Assembly (NCBI GenBank): GCA_018715125.1
Contig: DVMF01000011.1
Location: 1 to 64,000, forward strand
DNA: 64,000 bases
DNA from: Candidatus Coprousia avicola
GTDB taxonomy: Bacteria; Actinomycetota; Coriobacteriia; Coriobacteriales; Coriobacteriaceae
Reading direction: 5' to 3'
Under the pieces are notes generated by a model. It was not told the origin of the DNA. It saw nothing but the letters and a program-made list of their open reading frames with translations, and ran no database searches. The position numbers and the translations under genes are program-made. Shown here one piece after another: positions 18,473 through 27,294 of this stretch (its first letter is position 1; each line of letters opens with the position of its first letter).

Positions 18473-18946
18473 CTAGCGCGAGATCTTGGTGATGGTGTAG
18501 ACGCGGCTCTTGCCCGACGGGGTCACGACCTCGACGGTCTCGCCCTCGCCGTGGCCGATGATGGCGCGGCCGACGGGGCTCTCGTTGGAGATCTTGTGCT
18601 CGAGCGAGTTGGTCTCGGTGGTACCCACGAGGGTAACGGTCATCGCAACGCCGTCGCCGTCCACGAGGTCGACGGTGCAGCCGATGGAGACGGTGAGCGT
18701 ATGATCGACCGTCTCGGCATCCTTGGCGTTGGCCAGGATGGACTGGATCTCGGCGATGCGGGCGGCGTTTTTAGCCTGCTCTTCCTTGGCGTCGTCGTAC
18801 TCGGAGTTCTCCGAAAGGTCGCCGAAGTCGCGCGCGGTCTTGATGCGCTCGACGATCTGCTTGGTAAGATCGCCCTCACGCCACTCGAGCTCGTCGATGA
18901 GCTTCTGACGGCCCTCGGCTGTCAGTACGATGTCGCTTACCGCCAT
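18473..18946 (-). CDS. greA: transcription elongation factor GreA
   Basis: 157 residues. It stimulates transcript cleavage by backtracked RNA polymerase. An N-terminal coiled-coil (about 1-75) carries the family motif DFGDLSENSEYDDAKEEQA; the acidic tip residues lie in DLSENSEYDDA. The C-terminal FKBP-like domain contains NSLEHKISNESPVGRAIIGH. ATG 18946 is preceded by AAGGAG at 6-nt spacing; upstream in-frame starts lack one. Confidence 0.96.
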   Translation of the reverse strand: MAVSDIVLTAEGRQKLIDELEWREGDLTKQIVERIKTARDFGDLSENSEYDDAKEEQAKNAARIAEIQSILANAKDAETVDHTLTVSIGCTVDLVDGDGVAMTVTLVGTTETNSLEHKISNESPVGRAIIGHGEGETVEVVTPSGKSRVYTITKISR

Positions 18947-19000
18947 GTTGTGCTCCTTGCTCTTGTTCTTGGCGATGGCCCTATTGGACCTAGATGACAA

Positions 19001-19033
19001 GGCGACCGGTACCCCCAGGGCACGCCGGTCGCC
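19001..19033 (-). terminator. hairpin downstream of tatA
   Basis: A perfect 9-bp stem (19001-19009 with 19025-19033) with a 15-nt loop, 24 bp after the tatA stop, followed on the minus strand by TTGTCATC. The U-run is poor; partial read-through into greA is possible. Confidence 0.5.
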
Positions 19034-19056
19034 ACACGCTCCCTATAGGCGCGGGA

Positions 19057-19320
19057 CTACTCAGCGTCCTGCTCCTCTTTCTTCTTCTTAGCCTCGGCGA
19101 GCTGCTCCTCGAGCTCGCGGATCTTGGCGTCGTTCTCGTCCTCGACGGGAGCCTCGGCCTCCTCGGCGGTAGCCTCGTCGTCACCCTGCATGCCCTCGCG
19201 GAGGTTCTTCACCGTCTTGCCCAGCGAAGCACCGAGCTTCGGCAGGTTCTTAGGCCCAAAGATGACCAGAACGATGACGAGGATGATGATCCACTCGGTA
19301 CCCTTCGGCAGAAAACCCAT
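19057..19320 (-). CDS. tatA: twin-arginine translocase subunit TatA
   Basis: 87 residues. One N-terminal transmembrane helix (about 8-22) is followed by the FGPKNLPKLG hinge and an amphipathic helix, then a charged, Glu/Lys-rich coiled tail (about 45-87). TatA oligomers form the conduit for folded proteins in the cytoplasmic membrane. ATG 19320 has GGGAGG at 7-nt spacing. tatC is not nearby. TatA is preferred to TatB because of length and the FGPKxLP hinge. Confidence 0.93.
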   Translation of the reverse strand: MGFLPKGTEWIIILVIVLVIFGPKNLPKLGASLGKTVKNLREGMQGDDEATAEEAEAPVEDENDAKIRELEEQLAEAKKKKEEQDAE

Positions 19321-19514
19321 TGTTTTCCTCCCAATGATTCGTCGAAACAACTCGCAAGAGTATACCGCGCGAGCGCGGGCCGAACAACCTCGCCACAATT
19401 TACACGTGCGGCCCCGCGGACTCGCTATGCGCCCCCAACCTGCGACGTTGCCGGCGCCATGGGACACGCACGGTAAGGCTTGCGTAAGCAGACGGGCATG
19501 ACCCGAGCCTCTAC

Positions 19515-19595
19515 GCAAACAGGCCAGCGCGGATATCCGCACTGGCCTGCAACATTGCAATGGTCTGGTTGACTGGATTTGAGCCGGCGAGCTCC
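19515..19595 (-). repeat. tRNA-Pro 3'-end remnant with its own terminator (possible att site)
   Basis: About 80 nt closely resemble 32341-32420, where the intact tRNA-Pro gene ends. On the minus strand the remnant has a T-arm (with GGCTCAAATCC), a 3' acceptor strand ending in ACCA, the same downstream CATTGCAATGTTG-like spacer, and a CAGGCCAG-type terminator stem (19520-19549) with different inner bases. No D-arm, anticodon arm or 5' acceptor strand is present. The same orientation as the intact gene 12.8 kb away makes the two a direct repeat, as expected when an element integrates at a tRNA 3' end. This remnant, with tatA-upstream sequence, fills the 309-bp gap 19321-19629. Confidence 0.7.
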
Positions 19596-19629
19596 GCGAT
19601 GGCGCGCGGACGACCGCCTCTCGCGCCTT

Positions 19630-20307
19630 CTAGAGCTCAACGACCTTCGTGCCGTGGACCTCGGATACGCCCAGGGCCTCGGCGACCTGCTCGGCGTTGC
19701 CGTAGGTGATGCCGCCGCCCGGCAGGATGATGATGCGGCCCGCGGCGTGATCGATCAGGCGGCGCAGGCGCTCGACGTTGCCCATGATGGGCGTCCCCGC
19801 GGCACCGCCGTGGGTGAGGATGCGCTCGACGCCGAGCTCGGCCAGGTAGTCGATGGCCTCGAACTGACGCTCTTCGTCGAGCTCGTCGAACGCCATGTGG
19901 AACGTGACCTGCACGGGGTCCGCCGCCTCGGCGTCGCCCTTCGCCGCCTCGACAAGCCTCGCCGTCATGGCGCGGTCGATGACGGGCTCGCCGGTCGCGG
20001 GATCGGCTGTGAGGCAGCCGAAGACCACGCCCGTCGTGCCCAGGCGGCGCGCGCAGACGATATCGTCGAGCATCATCTGTTCCTCTTCCGGCGTGTAGAC
20101 GAAATCCCCGCCGCGCGGGCGGGCCATGGCCATCACGGCGACGTCGTGCTCGCCGGCGAAGGCGACGGCGGCGCGGATGACCCCGACGCTCGGGCTCGTG
20201 CCGCCCACAGCGAGGTTGTCGCACAGCTCGATACGACCCGCGCCGGCCGCGACCGCAGCGCCCACCCGCTCCATGTTCTCCGCGCAGAACTCCCTCAGCA
20301 ACGCCAT
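19630..20307 (-). CDS. cutC: CutC family protein
   Basis: 225-residue TIM-barrel protein. Family marks are the N-terminal EFCAENMERVGAA and RIELCDNLAVGGTSPS stretch, the R-P-R-G-G-DFVYTPEE segment (about 63-75) and the C-terminal GGGITYGN. CutC was named for copper homeostasis, but a metal role is not proven for most members and an enzymatic role is suspected. ATG 20307 has AGGAGG at 4-nt spacing. It is divergent from the MupG/PTS genes and closest to the tRNA remnant; its gene context suggests a link with sugar metabolism. Confidence 0.88.
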   Translation of the reverse strand: MALLREFCAENMERVGAAVAAGAGRIELCDNLAVGGTSPSVGVIRAAVAFAGEHDVAVMAMARPRGGDFVYTPEEEQMMLDDIVCARRLGTTGVVFGCLTADPATGEPVIDRAMTARLVEAAKGDAEAADPVQVTFHMAFDELDEERQFEAIDYLAELGVERILTHGGAAGTPIMGNVERLRRLIDHAAGRIIILPGGGITYGNAEQVAEALGVSEVHGTKVVEL

Positions 20308-20563
20308 GGCTCCTCCTATCGCCGTCGCGCCGCGGCATCCGGCAGCAGCGCATAACCCTATTCGTGATGGTATACCCGGGCCAGCGCGCGGAAACCCCGC
20401 GCTACGTTCACCTTCGCTGCCGCCTCGCGCGCAGACGGACGGCATCTCATCCGATTGAGTCGCCCATCCTCCGCCATTAGCATATATAGATATTGGGGAG
20501 CATGCCCGCACCGCGACCGCAGTGCACGCCGCGCCCCGCGGGCAGCAAGAGAAAGGCCGTGTT

Positions 20564-21475
20564 ATGAAGCGTCTACTCAACTGCGATACGTCCGACCTCG
20601 CGCATATGAGTCGCCAGGAGCGCCTCGACGCCATCGAGGCGAGCGAAGGGCGCGTGATCGTTCAGGAGCTCTCGCTGTTTCGCAATACCATGATGCTCGA
20701 GCCCATCTCCGATCCGGAGGTCGCCTGCGCGTTCGGTGCGGACCTCATCTTGCTGAACGCCTTCGACTGCGAGCACCCGCACATCGCCGGCATCGACTGC
20801 GAGCCGGCCGAGACCATCCGCACCCTCAAGCGCTACACCGGCCGCCTGGTCGGTCTGAACCTCGAGCCGGTGGGCGACTCCGCTATGCTCGGCGAGCAGG
20901 AGGACATGCCCGCCGGTCGCGCCGGCACCGTCGAGAACGCCCTGCGCGCCCGCGACCTCGGCTTCGACTTCATCCTGCTCACCGGCAACCCCGGCACGGG
21001 CGTCGACAACGCGACGATCCTTAAGGCCGTTCGCTCCATGCACGAGGCGGTGGGCGACACCATGATGATCTTCGCCGGCAAGATGCACGCGGCCGGCTCC
21101 AAAGACGAGGCGGGCGTGAACATCGTCTCCCGGGACATGGTCCGCGCGTTCGCCGATGCCGGCGCCGACGTCATCCTGCTGCCCGCCCCCGGCACCGTCC
21201 CCGGCGTGACCTTCGAATTCGTGCACGACATGGTCTCCTACATCCACAGCCTGGGCAAGCTCTCGCTCACGGCCATCGGCACCTCGCAAGAGGGTGCGAG
21301 CGCGGCCACCATCGAGCAGATCGCGCTCATGTGCAAGATGACGGGCACCGACCTGCACCACGTGGGCGACGCCGGCGTGGGCGGCCTGAATCCCGAGAAT
21401 CTCATGGCCTACAGCATCGCCATCCGCGGCAAGCGCCACACCTACCTGCGCATGGCCCGCTCCATCAACCGCTGA
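20564..21475 (+). CDS. predicted TIM-barrel protein of unknown function, first gene of the MupG cluster
   Basis: 303 residues with alternating beta/alpha pattern and strand-end motifs of a phosphate-binding barrel: LILLNAF, GLNLEPVGD, FILLTGNPGTGVDN, MMIFAGKMH and DVILLPAPGTVPG. No signal peptide. I recall such proteins (now given DUF numbers) beside MupG-like and lactose/cellobiose-PTS genes in Firmicutes and Coriobacteriia, but I cannot assign a reaction. The position directly before mupG and the sugar-phosphate-like barrel suggest a step on a phosphorylated amino sugar. ATG 20564 is preceded by GAGAAAGG. A 22-nt palindrome (21480-21501) follows the stop and may act as a weak terminator. 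Confidence 0.72.
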   Translation: MKRLLNCDTSDLAHMSRQERLDAIEASEGRVIVQELSLFRNTMMLEPISDPEVACAFGADLILLNAFDCEHPHIAGIDCEPAETIRTLKRYTGRLVGLNLEPVGDSAMLGEQEDMPAGRAGTVENALRARDLGFDFILLTGNPGTGVDNATILKAVRSMHEAVGDTMMIFAGKMHAAGSKDEAGVNIVSRDMVRAFADAGADVILLPAPGTVPGVTFEFVHDMVSYIHSLGKLSLTAIGTSQEGASAATIEQIALMCKMTGTDLHHVGDAGVGGLNPENLMAYSIAIRGKRHTYLRMARSINR

Positions 21476-21479
21476 CGCC

Positions 21480-21501
21480 GGCGCGGGCACGTGCCCGCGC
21501 C
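21480..21501. terminator. GC-rich palindrome after the TIM-barrel gene
   Basis: A perfect 22-nt palindrome begins 5 nt after the stop codon. It would fold as a short stem with a tight loop. There is no U-run, so it is more likely to slow or process transcripts than to end them before mupG (149-bp gap). Confidence 0.45.
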
Positions 21502-21624
21502 CCCATCGCGCCCGCACCGTCGCACCTCTCGAGATGGCTCCTCGCGATGGCGCGTGCGCACGCAAACCGGCCGCATCCGGCTGCAGGCAGCTGCCGGCGG
21601 AACCCATAAGAGAAAGGAATTACC

Positions 21625-22713
21625 ATGCATCGTCTCGGCATCTCGCTCTACCCCGAGCATTCCACCCCCGACAAGGACTACGCCTACATGGAGCTCGCGG
21701 CGGCGAATGGCTTCAGTCGCATCTTCACCTGCCTGCTCTCGGTAGAGAAGGACGCTGAGGGCACCATCGCCGAGTTCGGCGACTTCATGAAGAAGGCCCA
21801 CGAGCTCGGCTTCACGGTCGCCGTCGACACGAACGAGAAGGTCTTCGAGCGCCTGGGCGCCACCCCCTCCGACCTCACCCCCTTCAAGGAGCTCGGCGTC
21901 GACATCATCCGCCTCGACGGGCATTTCGGCGACATGGGCGACATGATGCTCACCCGCAACCGCGAGGGCATCCAAATCGAGTTCAACGGCAGCTCGAACC
22001 TGCCCATCGACCTGCTCGCCGAGCGCGGCGCCGACAAGCGCAACATGGTCACCTGCGCTAACTTCTATCCCGAGCCCTACACCGGCATGTCCGAAGAGCG
22101 CTTCTGGGAGCTCTCGTACAAATACAAGTCCCTGGGCTTCCAGACCGCCGCGTTCGTCTCGAGCCAGCAGGAGGGCACCTTCGGCCCCTGGCCGGTGTTC
22201 GCGGGCCTGCCCACCTGCGAGGACGACCGTCATCGCCCCATCGACCTGCAGGTGCGTCACATGATCGCCACCGGTCTGATCGACGACATCATCATCGGCA
22301 ACGCCTTCGCCAGCGCCGAGGAACTCGCCGCCATGGCGGCCGTCGACACGACGCGCACCACCATGCGCATCGACCTCGACGAGGGCGCAACCGAGACCGA
22401 GTGCCGCGTCCTGTGGGACTTCGACCACACCGAGCGCCCCGACTCCTCCGCCTACCTGCTGCGCTCCAGCTGGCCGCGCATGGAGTTCCGTGACACGAGC
22501 ATCCCGGCGCGCACCGCGCCTGAGGCGTTCCATCGCGGCGACGTCCTCGTGGTGAACGACAACCTCGCGCACTATCGCGGCGAGCTCCATGTCGCCCTGC
22601 GCGATATGGCCAACGACGGTTCGCGCAACCTCGTGGGCCGCATCCCCGCCGAGGAGCTCTTCCTGCTCGATTACATCAGAAGCGAGCATCCCTTCGCATT
22701 CGTGCGCGCATAG
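21625..22713 (+). CDS. mupG: MupG-family 6-phospho-N-acetylmuramidase-like protein (DUF871)
   Basis: 362 residues. Family features: GISLYPEHST near residue 5, the FSRIFTCLLS strand (about 30-40), VAVDTNEKVFERLG, IIRLDGHFG, and NFYPEPYTGMS (about 150). A TIM barrel (about 1-240) is followed by the smaller beta-rich C-terminal domain. MupG of Staphylococcus splits intracellular MurNAc-6P-GlcNAc, delivered by a PTS, into MurNAc-6P and GlcNAc. The adjacent PTS fits, but the substrate here may be another 6-phospho-disaccharide. ATG 21625 has GAGAAAGGA. Cytoplasmic. Confidence 0.85.
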   Translation: MHRLGISLYPEHSTPDKDYAYMELAAANGFSRIFTCLLSVEKDAEGTIAEFGDFMKKAHELGFTVAVDTNEKVFERLGATPSDLTPFKELGVDIIRLDGHFGDMGDMMLTRNREGIQIEFNGSSNLPIDLLAERGADKRNMVTCANFYPEPYTGMSEERFWELSYKYKSLGFQTAAFVSSQQEGTFGPWPVFAGLPTCEDDRHRPIDLQVRHMIATGLIDDIIIGNAFASAEELAAMAAVDTTRTTMRIDLDEGATETECRVLWDFDHTERPDSSAYLLRSSWPRMEFRDTSIPARTAPEAFHRGDVLVVNDNLAHYRGELHVALRDMANDGSRNLVGRIPAEELFLLDYIRSEHPFAFVRA

Positions 22714-22750
22714 CGGCCGCGCAGGGGCATCCATAGCCACCTCCCTTTCC

Positions 22751-22789
22751 ACGGCGGCGCCGTCTCCCTCATGGAGGCGGCGCCGCCGT
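22751..22789 (+). terminator. terminator-like hairpin after mupG
   Basis: A perfect 12-bp stem (22751-22762 with 22778-22789), whose 15-nt loop holds a further CTCC/GGAG pairing. It separates mupG from the regulator gene. The rest of the 438-bp gap (22714-23151) has a small dyad, TGTCGG/CCGACA at 22824-22841, and the regulator promoter; I see no gene in it. Confidence 0.55.
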
Positions 22790-23098
22790 CATGGCGCGGC
22801 CTTCTTCCCCATGACGCGACAGTTGTCGGTTTTGTCCGACATAATCTGCCGGCAGGTAAAGATCACGTAAGCCCCGCGGAGGAATGGTCGTGCATCGTCA
22901 CAAGCCGTCCGGCCCCGAAAACGAACCGTTGGGCATGGCGGCAGTTTCTCTGGCAGAGTGGGAAAATCCGCCCTTCCCGGCGCCGATGCGCCCGCATGTC
23001 GCCGTATCCCGCAACATCGCCGCAGGCCATAGCCTATGCGCACGCAATCTCGAAAACTCGTGCAGCATCGCTGCCGCGCAAACCGGCACAAAAGCGCT

Positions 23099-23127
23099 TT
23101 GAGACCTTTCGTCGTTGCCTATAGGAT
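23099..23127 (+). promoter_or_regulatory. candidate promoter of the PRD regulator-PTS operon
   Basis: TTGAGA (23099-23104), 17-nt spacer, TAGGAT (23122-23127). Transcription would start about 18 nt before the ATG. It would drive the regulator and, through tight spacing, the PTS IIA gene. Confidence 0.5.
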
Positions 23128-23151
23128 GATATGTGAAGGGATGGTGAAGGC

Positions 23152-25071
23152 ATGCAGGACACCCGATTGGTGCGACATATCCTCAAGTGCGAGGGAATCG
23201 CCCCGACTGATCTTTCTGCCTACCTGGGCACCAAGGAGCGTGCGATGCGCGACCGCATCCGGCACGCCAACGATGCCATGGGGGGCTCCGCCCTCATCGT
23301 CTACAGCCGCGCGAAGGGCGGCTACGTCGTGAAGGTGTCCGACGAGCGCGCATTCAAGTCGTGGCTCGAGGGGACCGTCCCGCGCGACCCGTTCGACCGC
23401 CTGCCCTCCACCCCGCAGGAGCGCGCCGACTACCTGCTGCAGGACCTCCTGTCGCGTTCCGACTGGATCACCCTCGAGGACCTCGCCAGCCTGCTCTTCG
23501 TCTCGCGCTCCACGATCTCGAGCGACCTGCGCCATATCGAGCAGGTGCTCGAGCGCTTCCACCTCACCATCGAAAAGCGCCCGCGCTATGGCATCCGCGT
23601 GGCGGGCGACGAGATGAACCGCCGCATCTGCCTGGCGAGCATCGCCGTCGACACGCGCCTGGCCGATGACGAGCTGTCCGGGGCCATCTCCCCCAAGATG
23701 CTCGACGCCGTGGGCGCCTGCGTGAGCGATACGCTCGAGGCCGAGCAGTACAAGATCAACCCCGTGTCGCACCAGAACCTCGTGGTGCATATCGCCATAG
23801 CCATCGCGCGCATCCGCAAAGAGTGTTACGTGCCCATGGAGGCCGCGCACCTCGAGCACGTCCGCGGCACGCGGGAATACGCCGTCGCCGGCACCGTCGC
23901 CGGTGAAATCGAGCGCCGCTTCGATATCGACCTGCCCGAGGAGGAGATCGCCTACATCGCGATTCACCTCGCGAGCAAGCACCTTGTTGAGAGCGGCAGC
24001 CCGTCGCACCTTGAGGACGCATCCGACGAGAACCTCGAGATCACCGACGAGGCATGGAACCTCGCCGCGGACATGATCGAGACCGTCTGGCGTGCGTTCC
24101 GCTTCGACTTCCGCAACGATGCCGAGCTACGCATGAACCTCGCGCGCCATACGATGCCGCTGATCGTGCGTCTGCGCTACAACATGGCCTACGAGAACCC
24201 GCTGCTGCCCGACATCAAGGCCCGCTATCCGCTGCCGTTCTCCATGGCGGCCGACGCCCTGAGCCTGCTTGCCGACCGCATGGGCGCAACGGTCTCCGAT
24301 GACGAGATCGGCTACGTCGCCCTGTTCTTCGCGCTCGCCCTGGAGCGCTCGAAGACCGAGCACGCCAAGAAGCGCGTGCTCGTGATCTGCGCGTCGGGCG
24401 CTGGCAGCGCGCGCCTTCTGGCCTACCGCCTGCAGAGCGACTTCAGTGCCGACTTCGAGCGCGTCGAGACCTGCGACGCCTCCGAGTTCGCTGACCGCGA
24501 CTTCGACGGCATCGACTACATCTTCACCACGGTGCCCCTCACCCGCCGCGTGAACATCCCCGTTGTCCACATCAGCCTGTTTCTGGACGACACGAGCCGC
24601 CGCGACGTCAAGCGCGCGCTCGACCAGGACAGCGCGGCGAGCGTGAAGACGTACTTCTCACCCGACCTGTTCTTCCCCCATCTCGCGCTGCACACGCGCG
24701 AGGAGATCATCTCCTACCTGTGCGCAGCCTGCGCCGCGCACGATGAGCTCCCCGAGAACTTCGAGGAGCTCGTGTGGCAGCGCGAGCGCGCGGCAGCGAC
24801 CTCCTTCGGCAATCTGGTCGCGCTCCCCCACCCCTACGAGGCCGTCAGCTCACGGACCTTCGTGGCTGCGGCGCTTCTCGATGACCCCGTCGACTGGAAC
24901 GGCACGCCCGTCCAGGCGGTGTTCATGATCTGCGTCGCACGCGACGCAGGAGCGGACCTCGAGGCGTTCTACCGCGCCATCGGGGGACTGCTCACCCAGC
25001 AGTCAGCAATTCAGAAGCTCATAGGCGACATGCGCTTCGATGTGCTTCTGAGCGAGTTGGAAGGAGAATAA
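23152..25071 (+). CDS. PRD-containing transcriptional regulator (LicR/MtlR type) with PTS EIIB and EIIA domains
   Basis: 639 residues. Two N-terminal winged-helix HTH regions (about 1-60 and 85-140, with DLASLLFVSRSTISSDLRHIE) are followed by two PTS regulation domains (about 150-270 and 285-395). Then come an EIIB-like domain, with Cys413 in VICASGAGSARLL, and an EIIA-like domain, with His560 in ALPHPYE. Phosphorylation of the PRD His residues by PTS components sets activity. The HTH architecture makes it a DNA-binding activator, not an RNA-binding antiterminator. The stop codon abuts the IIA start. It probably controls the PTS and mupG genes. Confidence 0.92.
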   Translation: MQDTRLVRHILKCEGIAPTDLSAYLGTKERAMRDRIRHANDAMGGSALIVYSRAKGGYVVKVSDERAFKSWLEGTVPRDPFDRLPSTPQERADYLLQDLLSRSDWITLEDLASLLFVSRSTISSDLRHIEQVLERFHLTIEKRPRYGIRVAGDEMNRRICLASIAVDTRLADDELSGAISPKMLDAVGACVSDTLEAEQYKINPVSHQNLVVHIAIAIARIRKECYVPMEAAHLEHVRGTREYAVAGTVAGEIERRFDIDLPEEEIAYIAIHLASKHLVESGSPSHLEDASDENLEITDEAWNLAADMIETVWRAFRFDFRNDAELRMNLARHTMPLIVRLRYNMAYENPLLPDIKARYPLPFSMAADALSLLADRMGATVSDDEIGYVALFFALALERSKTEHAKKRVLVICASGAGSARLLAYRLQSDFSADFERVETCDASEFADRDFDGIDYIFTTVPLTRRVNIPVVHISLFLDDTSRRDVKRALDQDSAASVKTYFSPDLFFPHLALHTREEIISYLCAACAAHDELPENFEELVWQRERAAATSFGNLVALPHPYEAVSSRTFVAAALLDDPVDWNGTPVQAVFMICVARDAGADLEAFYRAIGGLLTQQSAIQKLIGDMRFDVLLSELEGE

Positions 25072-25383
25072 ATGGACGAGCTGGTACGCATTAGCTTCCA
25101 GATCATCGCTGCAGTAGGCGGTGCCCGAAGCTCCTATGTCGAGGCCGTCGGCGCCGCCAAGGAAGGCGACTTCGACCGCGCCGACGAACTCATGAAGAGG
25201 GGCGAGGAGAGCTTCCTTGCCGGCCACGATGCCCACACCTCGCTGATCCAGCGCGAGGCCGGCGGCGACCCCGTGGCCATGACCCTCATGATCACCCACG
25301 CCGAGGACCAGCTCATGGCCGCCGAGACGTTCAAGATCGTCGCCATCGAGCTGATCGACGTCTACCGCCGTCTGGCGCAGTAG
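25072..25383 (+). CDS. PTS lactose/cellobiose-type EIIA component
   Basis: 103 residues, all-helical EIIA of the lactose/N,N'-diacetylchitobiose family. His76 in ITHAEDQLM is the phosphorylation site, and the N-terminal QIIAAVGGARSSYVEA matches the trimer helix. It accepts phosphate from HPr and passes it to IIB. ATG follows the regulator stop directly, so translation is coupled. Confidence 0.93.
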   Translation: MDELVRISFQIIAAVGGARSSYVEAVGAAKEGDFDRADELMKRGEESFLAGHDAHTSLIQREAGGDPVAMTLMITHAEDQLMAAETFKIVAIELIDVYRRLAQ

Positions 25384-25407
25384 GCGCGCCCGATCACCCG
25401 CTGCTCC

Positions 25408-25461
25408 CCGCGCAGGCAGGAGGTCTGCGCGGTTATATGTCCGTGCGGCCGCTTGAGGCCG
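25408..25461 (+). other. intercistronic hairpins between IIA and IIB
   Basis: Two short GC stems: 25408-25415 with 25425-25432, and GCGGCC/GGCCGC at 25446-25461. They lie in the 98-bp gap between co-directional PTS genes. Neither has a U-run. They probably adjust mRNA stability. Confidence 0.4.
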
Positions 25462-25481
25462 CAGACAGAAAGGAAGGGACT

Positions 25482-25817
25482 ATGGCAGACAAGAAGAAGA
25501 TCTACCTGTTCTGCAGCGCCGGCATGTCCACCAGCATGCTCGCCCAGAATATGCAGCAGGTGGGTGACTCCCACAATCTGCCGGTGGAGGTCCGCGCCTT
25601 CCCCATCGGCAAGGTCGACGAGATCGCCGCGGCCGAACACCCCGCGTGCGTCCTGCTCGGCCCGCAGGTCCACCATCAGTACGAGGAGACCAAGAAGCGC
25701 ATCGAGGGCACGTTCGACATTCCCGTCGGCATCCTCGACCAGCAGGCGTACGGCCTTATGGACGGCGAGGCGTCCCTCAAGTACGCCGTGAAGCTCATCA
25801 AGACGTACAAGAAGTAA
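25482..25817 (+). CDS. PTS lactose/cellobiose-type EIIB component
   Basis: 111 residues. Cys11 in LFCSAGMSTSML is the phosphorylated residue of the IIB fold. The remaining core (GPQVHHQYEETKKRIEG, PVGILDQQAYGLMDG) is typical of the lichenan/cellobiose class. ATG 25482 has GAAAGGAAGG; the frame is open upstream but without a site. Confidence 0.94.
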   Translation: MADKKKIYLFCSAGMSTSMLAQNMQQVGDSHNLPVEVRAFPIGKVDEIAAAEHPACVLLGPQVHHQYEETKKRIEGTFDIPVGILDQQAYGLMDGEASLKYAVKLIKTYKK

Positions 25818-25865
25818 AGACCGACATCCCCATCCCCGTGTTTCATACACGGAAGGAGGCATACT

Positions 25866-27236
25866 GTGTTTGATAAGCTCGAGAAGGTACTGATGCCCCT
25901 CGCCGAGGCAATCGGCAACAACAAGTACCTCGTCTCCATCCGCGACGGCTTCCTCATCTCCACGCCGCTGCTGATCGCAGGCTCCATCTTCTTGGTTATC
26001 GCCAACCTGCCCATCCCCGGCTTCTCTGACTGGGTGGCGAGCATCCCCATCGCCGACGGCACGCTTGCGACCTACCTGTCCAAGCCGTCCGACGCGACGT
26101 TCTCCATCATGGCCATCTTCGCCACCTTCGGCATCGCGTACAGCTACGCCAAGCAAATCAAGAGCGACTCGCTGTTCTGCGCCGCCGCGGCCCTCATGGC
26201 GTGGTTCCTCATCATGCCCTACACCGTGACCGGCACCGCCGAGGTCGGCGGCGAGGCCGTTGACGTCGCGCTCTCCGGCATCCCGCTGGGCTGGGTCGGC
26301 GCCAAGGGCATCTTCGTCGGTATCTTCAGCGCCTTCGGTGCGACCGCCATCTACACGTGGGTCAAGAACCGCGGCTGGGTCATCAAGATGCCCGCCGGCG
26401 TGCCGCCCACGGTGACCGAGTCCTTCTCGTCCCTCATCCCCATCACCGTGACCATGACGATCTTCTTCGTCATCAACGTGGTCTTCGGTCTCGCTGGCAC
26501 CAACGTGTTCGACATCGTGTTCACCTTCCTGCAGACCCCGCTGCTGGGCCTGGGCGACACCCTCGGCGCCATGATCGTGGCCTACCTGTTCCTGCATGCC
26601 TTCTGGTTCTTCGGCATCAACGGCGGTTCTGTCGTCGGCGCCGTGTTCAACCCGATCCTCCAGACGCTCGCCGCCGAGAACCTCGAGTTCTTCCGCACCG
26701 GTGTCGGTGAGGGCCACATCATCTGCCAGCAGTTCCAGGACCTGTTCGCCACCTTCGGCGGCTGCGGCTCCACCCTCTCGCTGCTGATCGCCATGGTCCT
26801 GTTCTGCAAGTCCGCCCGTATCAAGCAGCTGTCCCGCCTGGCGTTCATCCCCGGCGTCTTCAACATCAACGAGCCGATCGTCTTCGGTCTGCCCATCGTC
26901 ATGAACCCGGTCATCATCATCCCGTTCGTGCTGGTGCCGACGCTCAACATCATCATCTCCTACTTCGCCATGGACTGGGGCATCGTGCCCATCTGCTCCG
27001 GCGTCCAGATCCCGTGGACGATGCCGCTCGGCATCTCCGGCCTGCTGGCCACCAACTGGGTGGGCGGCGTCCTGCAGATCCTGCTGCTGATCATGGGCGT
27101 CTTCATCTACCTGCCCTTCATCAAGACCATCGACAACCAGTACCTGCATGACGAGCAGCTGGCTGCCGAGCAGGCCGCCAACGAGCCCGACGAGGACGAC
27201 ATCGACCTCGACGACCTGTCCTTCGACGACCTGTAA
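25866..27236 (+). CDS. PTS lactose/cellobiose-type EIIC permease
   Basis: 456 residues with about ten hydrophobic segments. The substrate-binding region has the conserved FWFFGINGG (about residue 245) and NINEPIVFGLPIVMNP (about 335-350) motifs of the Lac/Cel family. An acidic tail rich in Asp (about 440-456) ends the protein. It translocates and phosphorylates a disaccharide or amino sugar. With MupG next door, MurNAc-GlcNAc or a chitobiose-like sugar is the leading inference. Confidence 0.94.
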   Translation: MFDKLEKVLMPLAEAIGNNKYLVSIRDGFLISTPLLIAGSIFLVIANLPIPGFSDWVASIPIADGTLATYLSKPSDATFSIMAIFATFGIAYSYAKQIKSDSLFCAAAALMAWFLIMPYTVTGTAEVGGEAVDVALSGIPLGWVGAKGIFVGIFSAFGATAIYTWVKNRGWVIKMPAGVPPTVTESFSSLIPITVTMTIFFVINVVFGLAGTNVFDIVFTFLQTPLLGLGDTLGAMIVAYLFLHAFWFFGINGGSVVGAVFNPILQTLAAENLEFFRTGVGEGHIICQQFQDLFATFGGCGSTLSLLIAMVLFCKSARIKQLSRLAFIPGVFNINEPIVFGLPIVMNPVIIIPFVLVPTLNIIISYFAMDWGIVPICSGVQIPWTMPLGISGLLATNWVGGVLQILLLIMGVFIYLPFIKTIDNQYLHDEQLAAEQAANEPDEDDIDLDDLSFDDL

Positions 27237-27294
27237 GATGCACGGACGCGCCGGGGTCCCCGGCCCCGGCGACCGCGCGCACCTGCTCTTCTGA

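Noticed and set aside
19561-19640. A complete second tRNA gene next to cutC
   Set aside because: Only the T-arm, 3' acceptor strand and CCA are recognisable. The T-stem has a mismatch and no matching 5' acceptor strand, D-arm or 7-nt anticodon loop is present.
22824-22841. Ribonucleic antiterminator target for the PRD regulator
   Set aside because: The regulator has DNA-binding helix-turn-helix regions and not the CAT RNA-binding domain, and this 6-bp dyad is far from any terminator arm.
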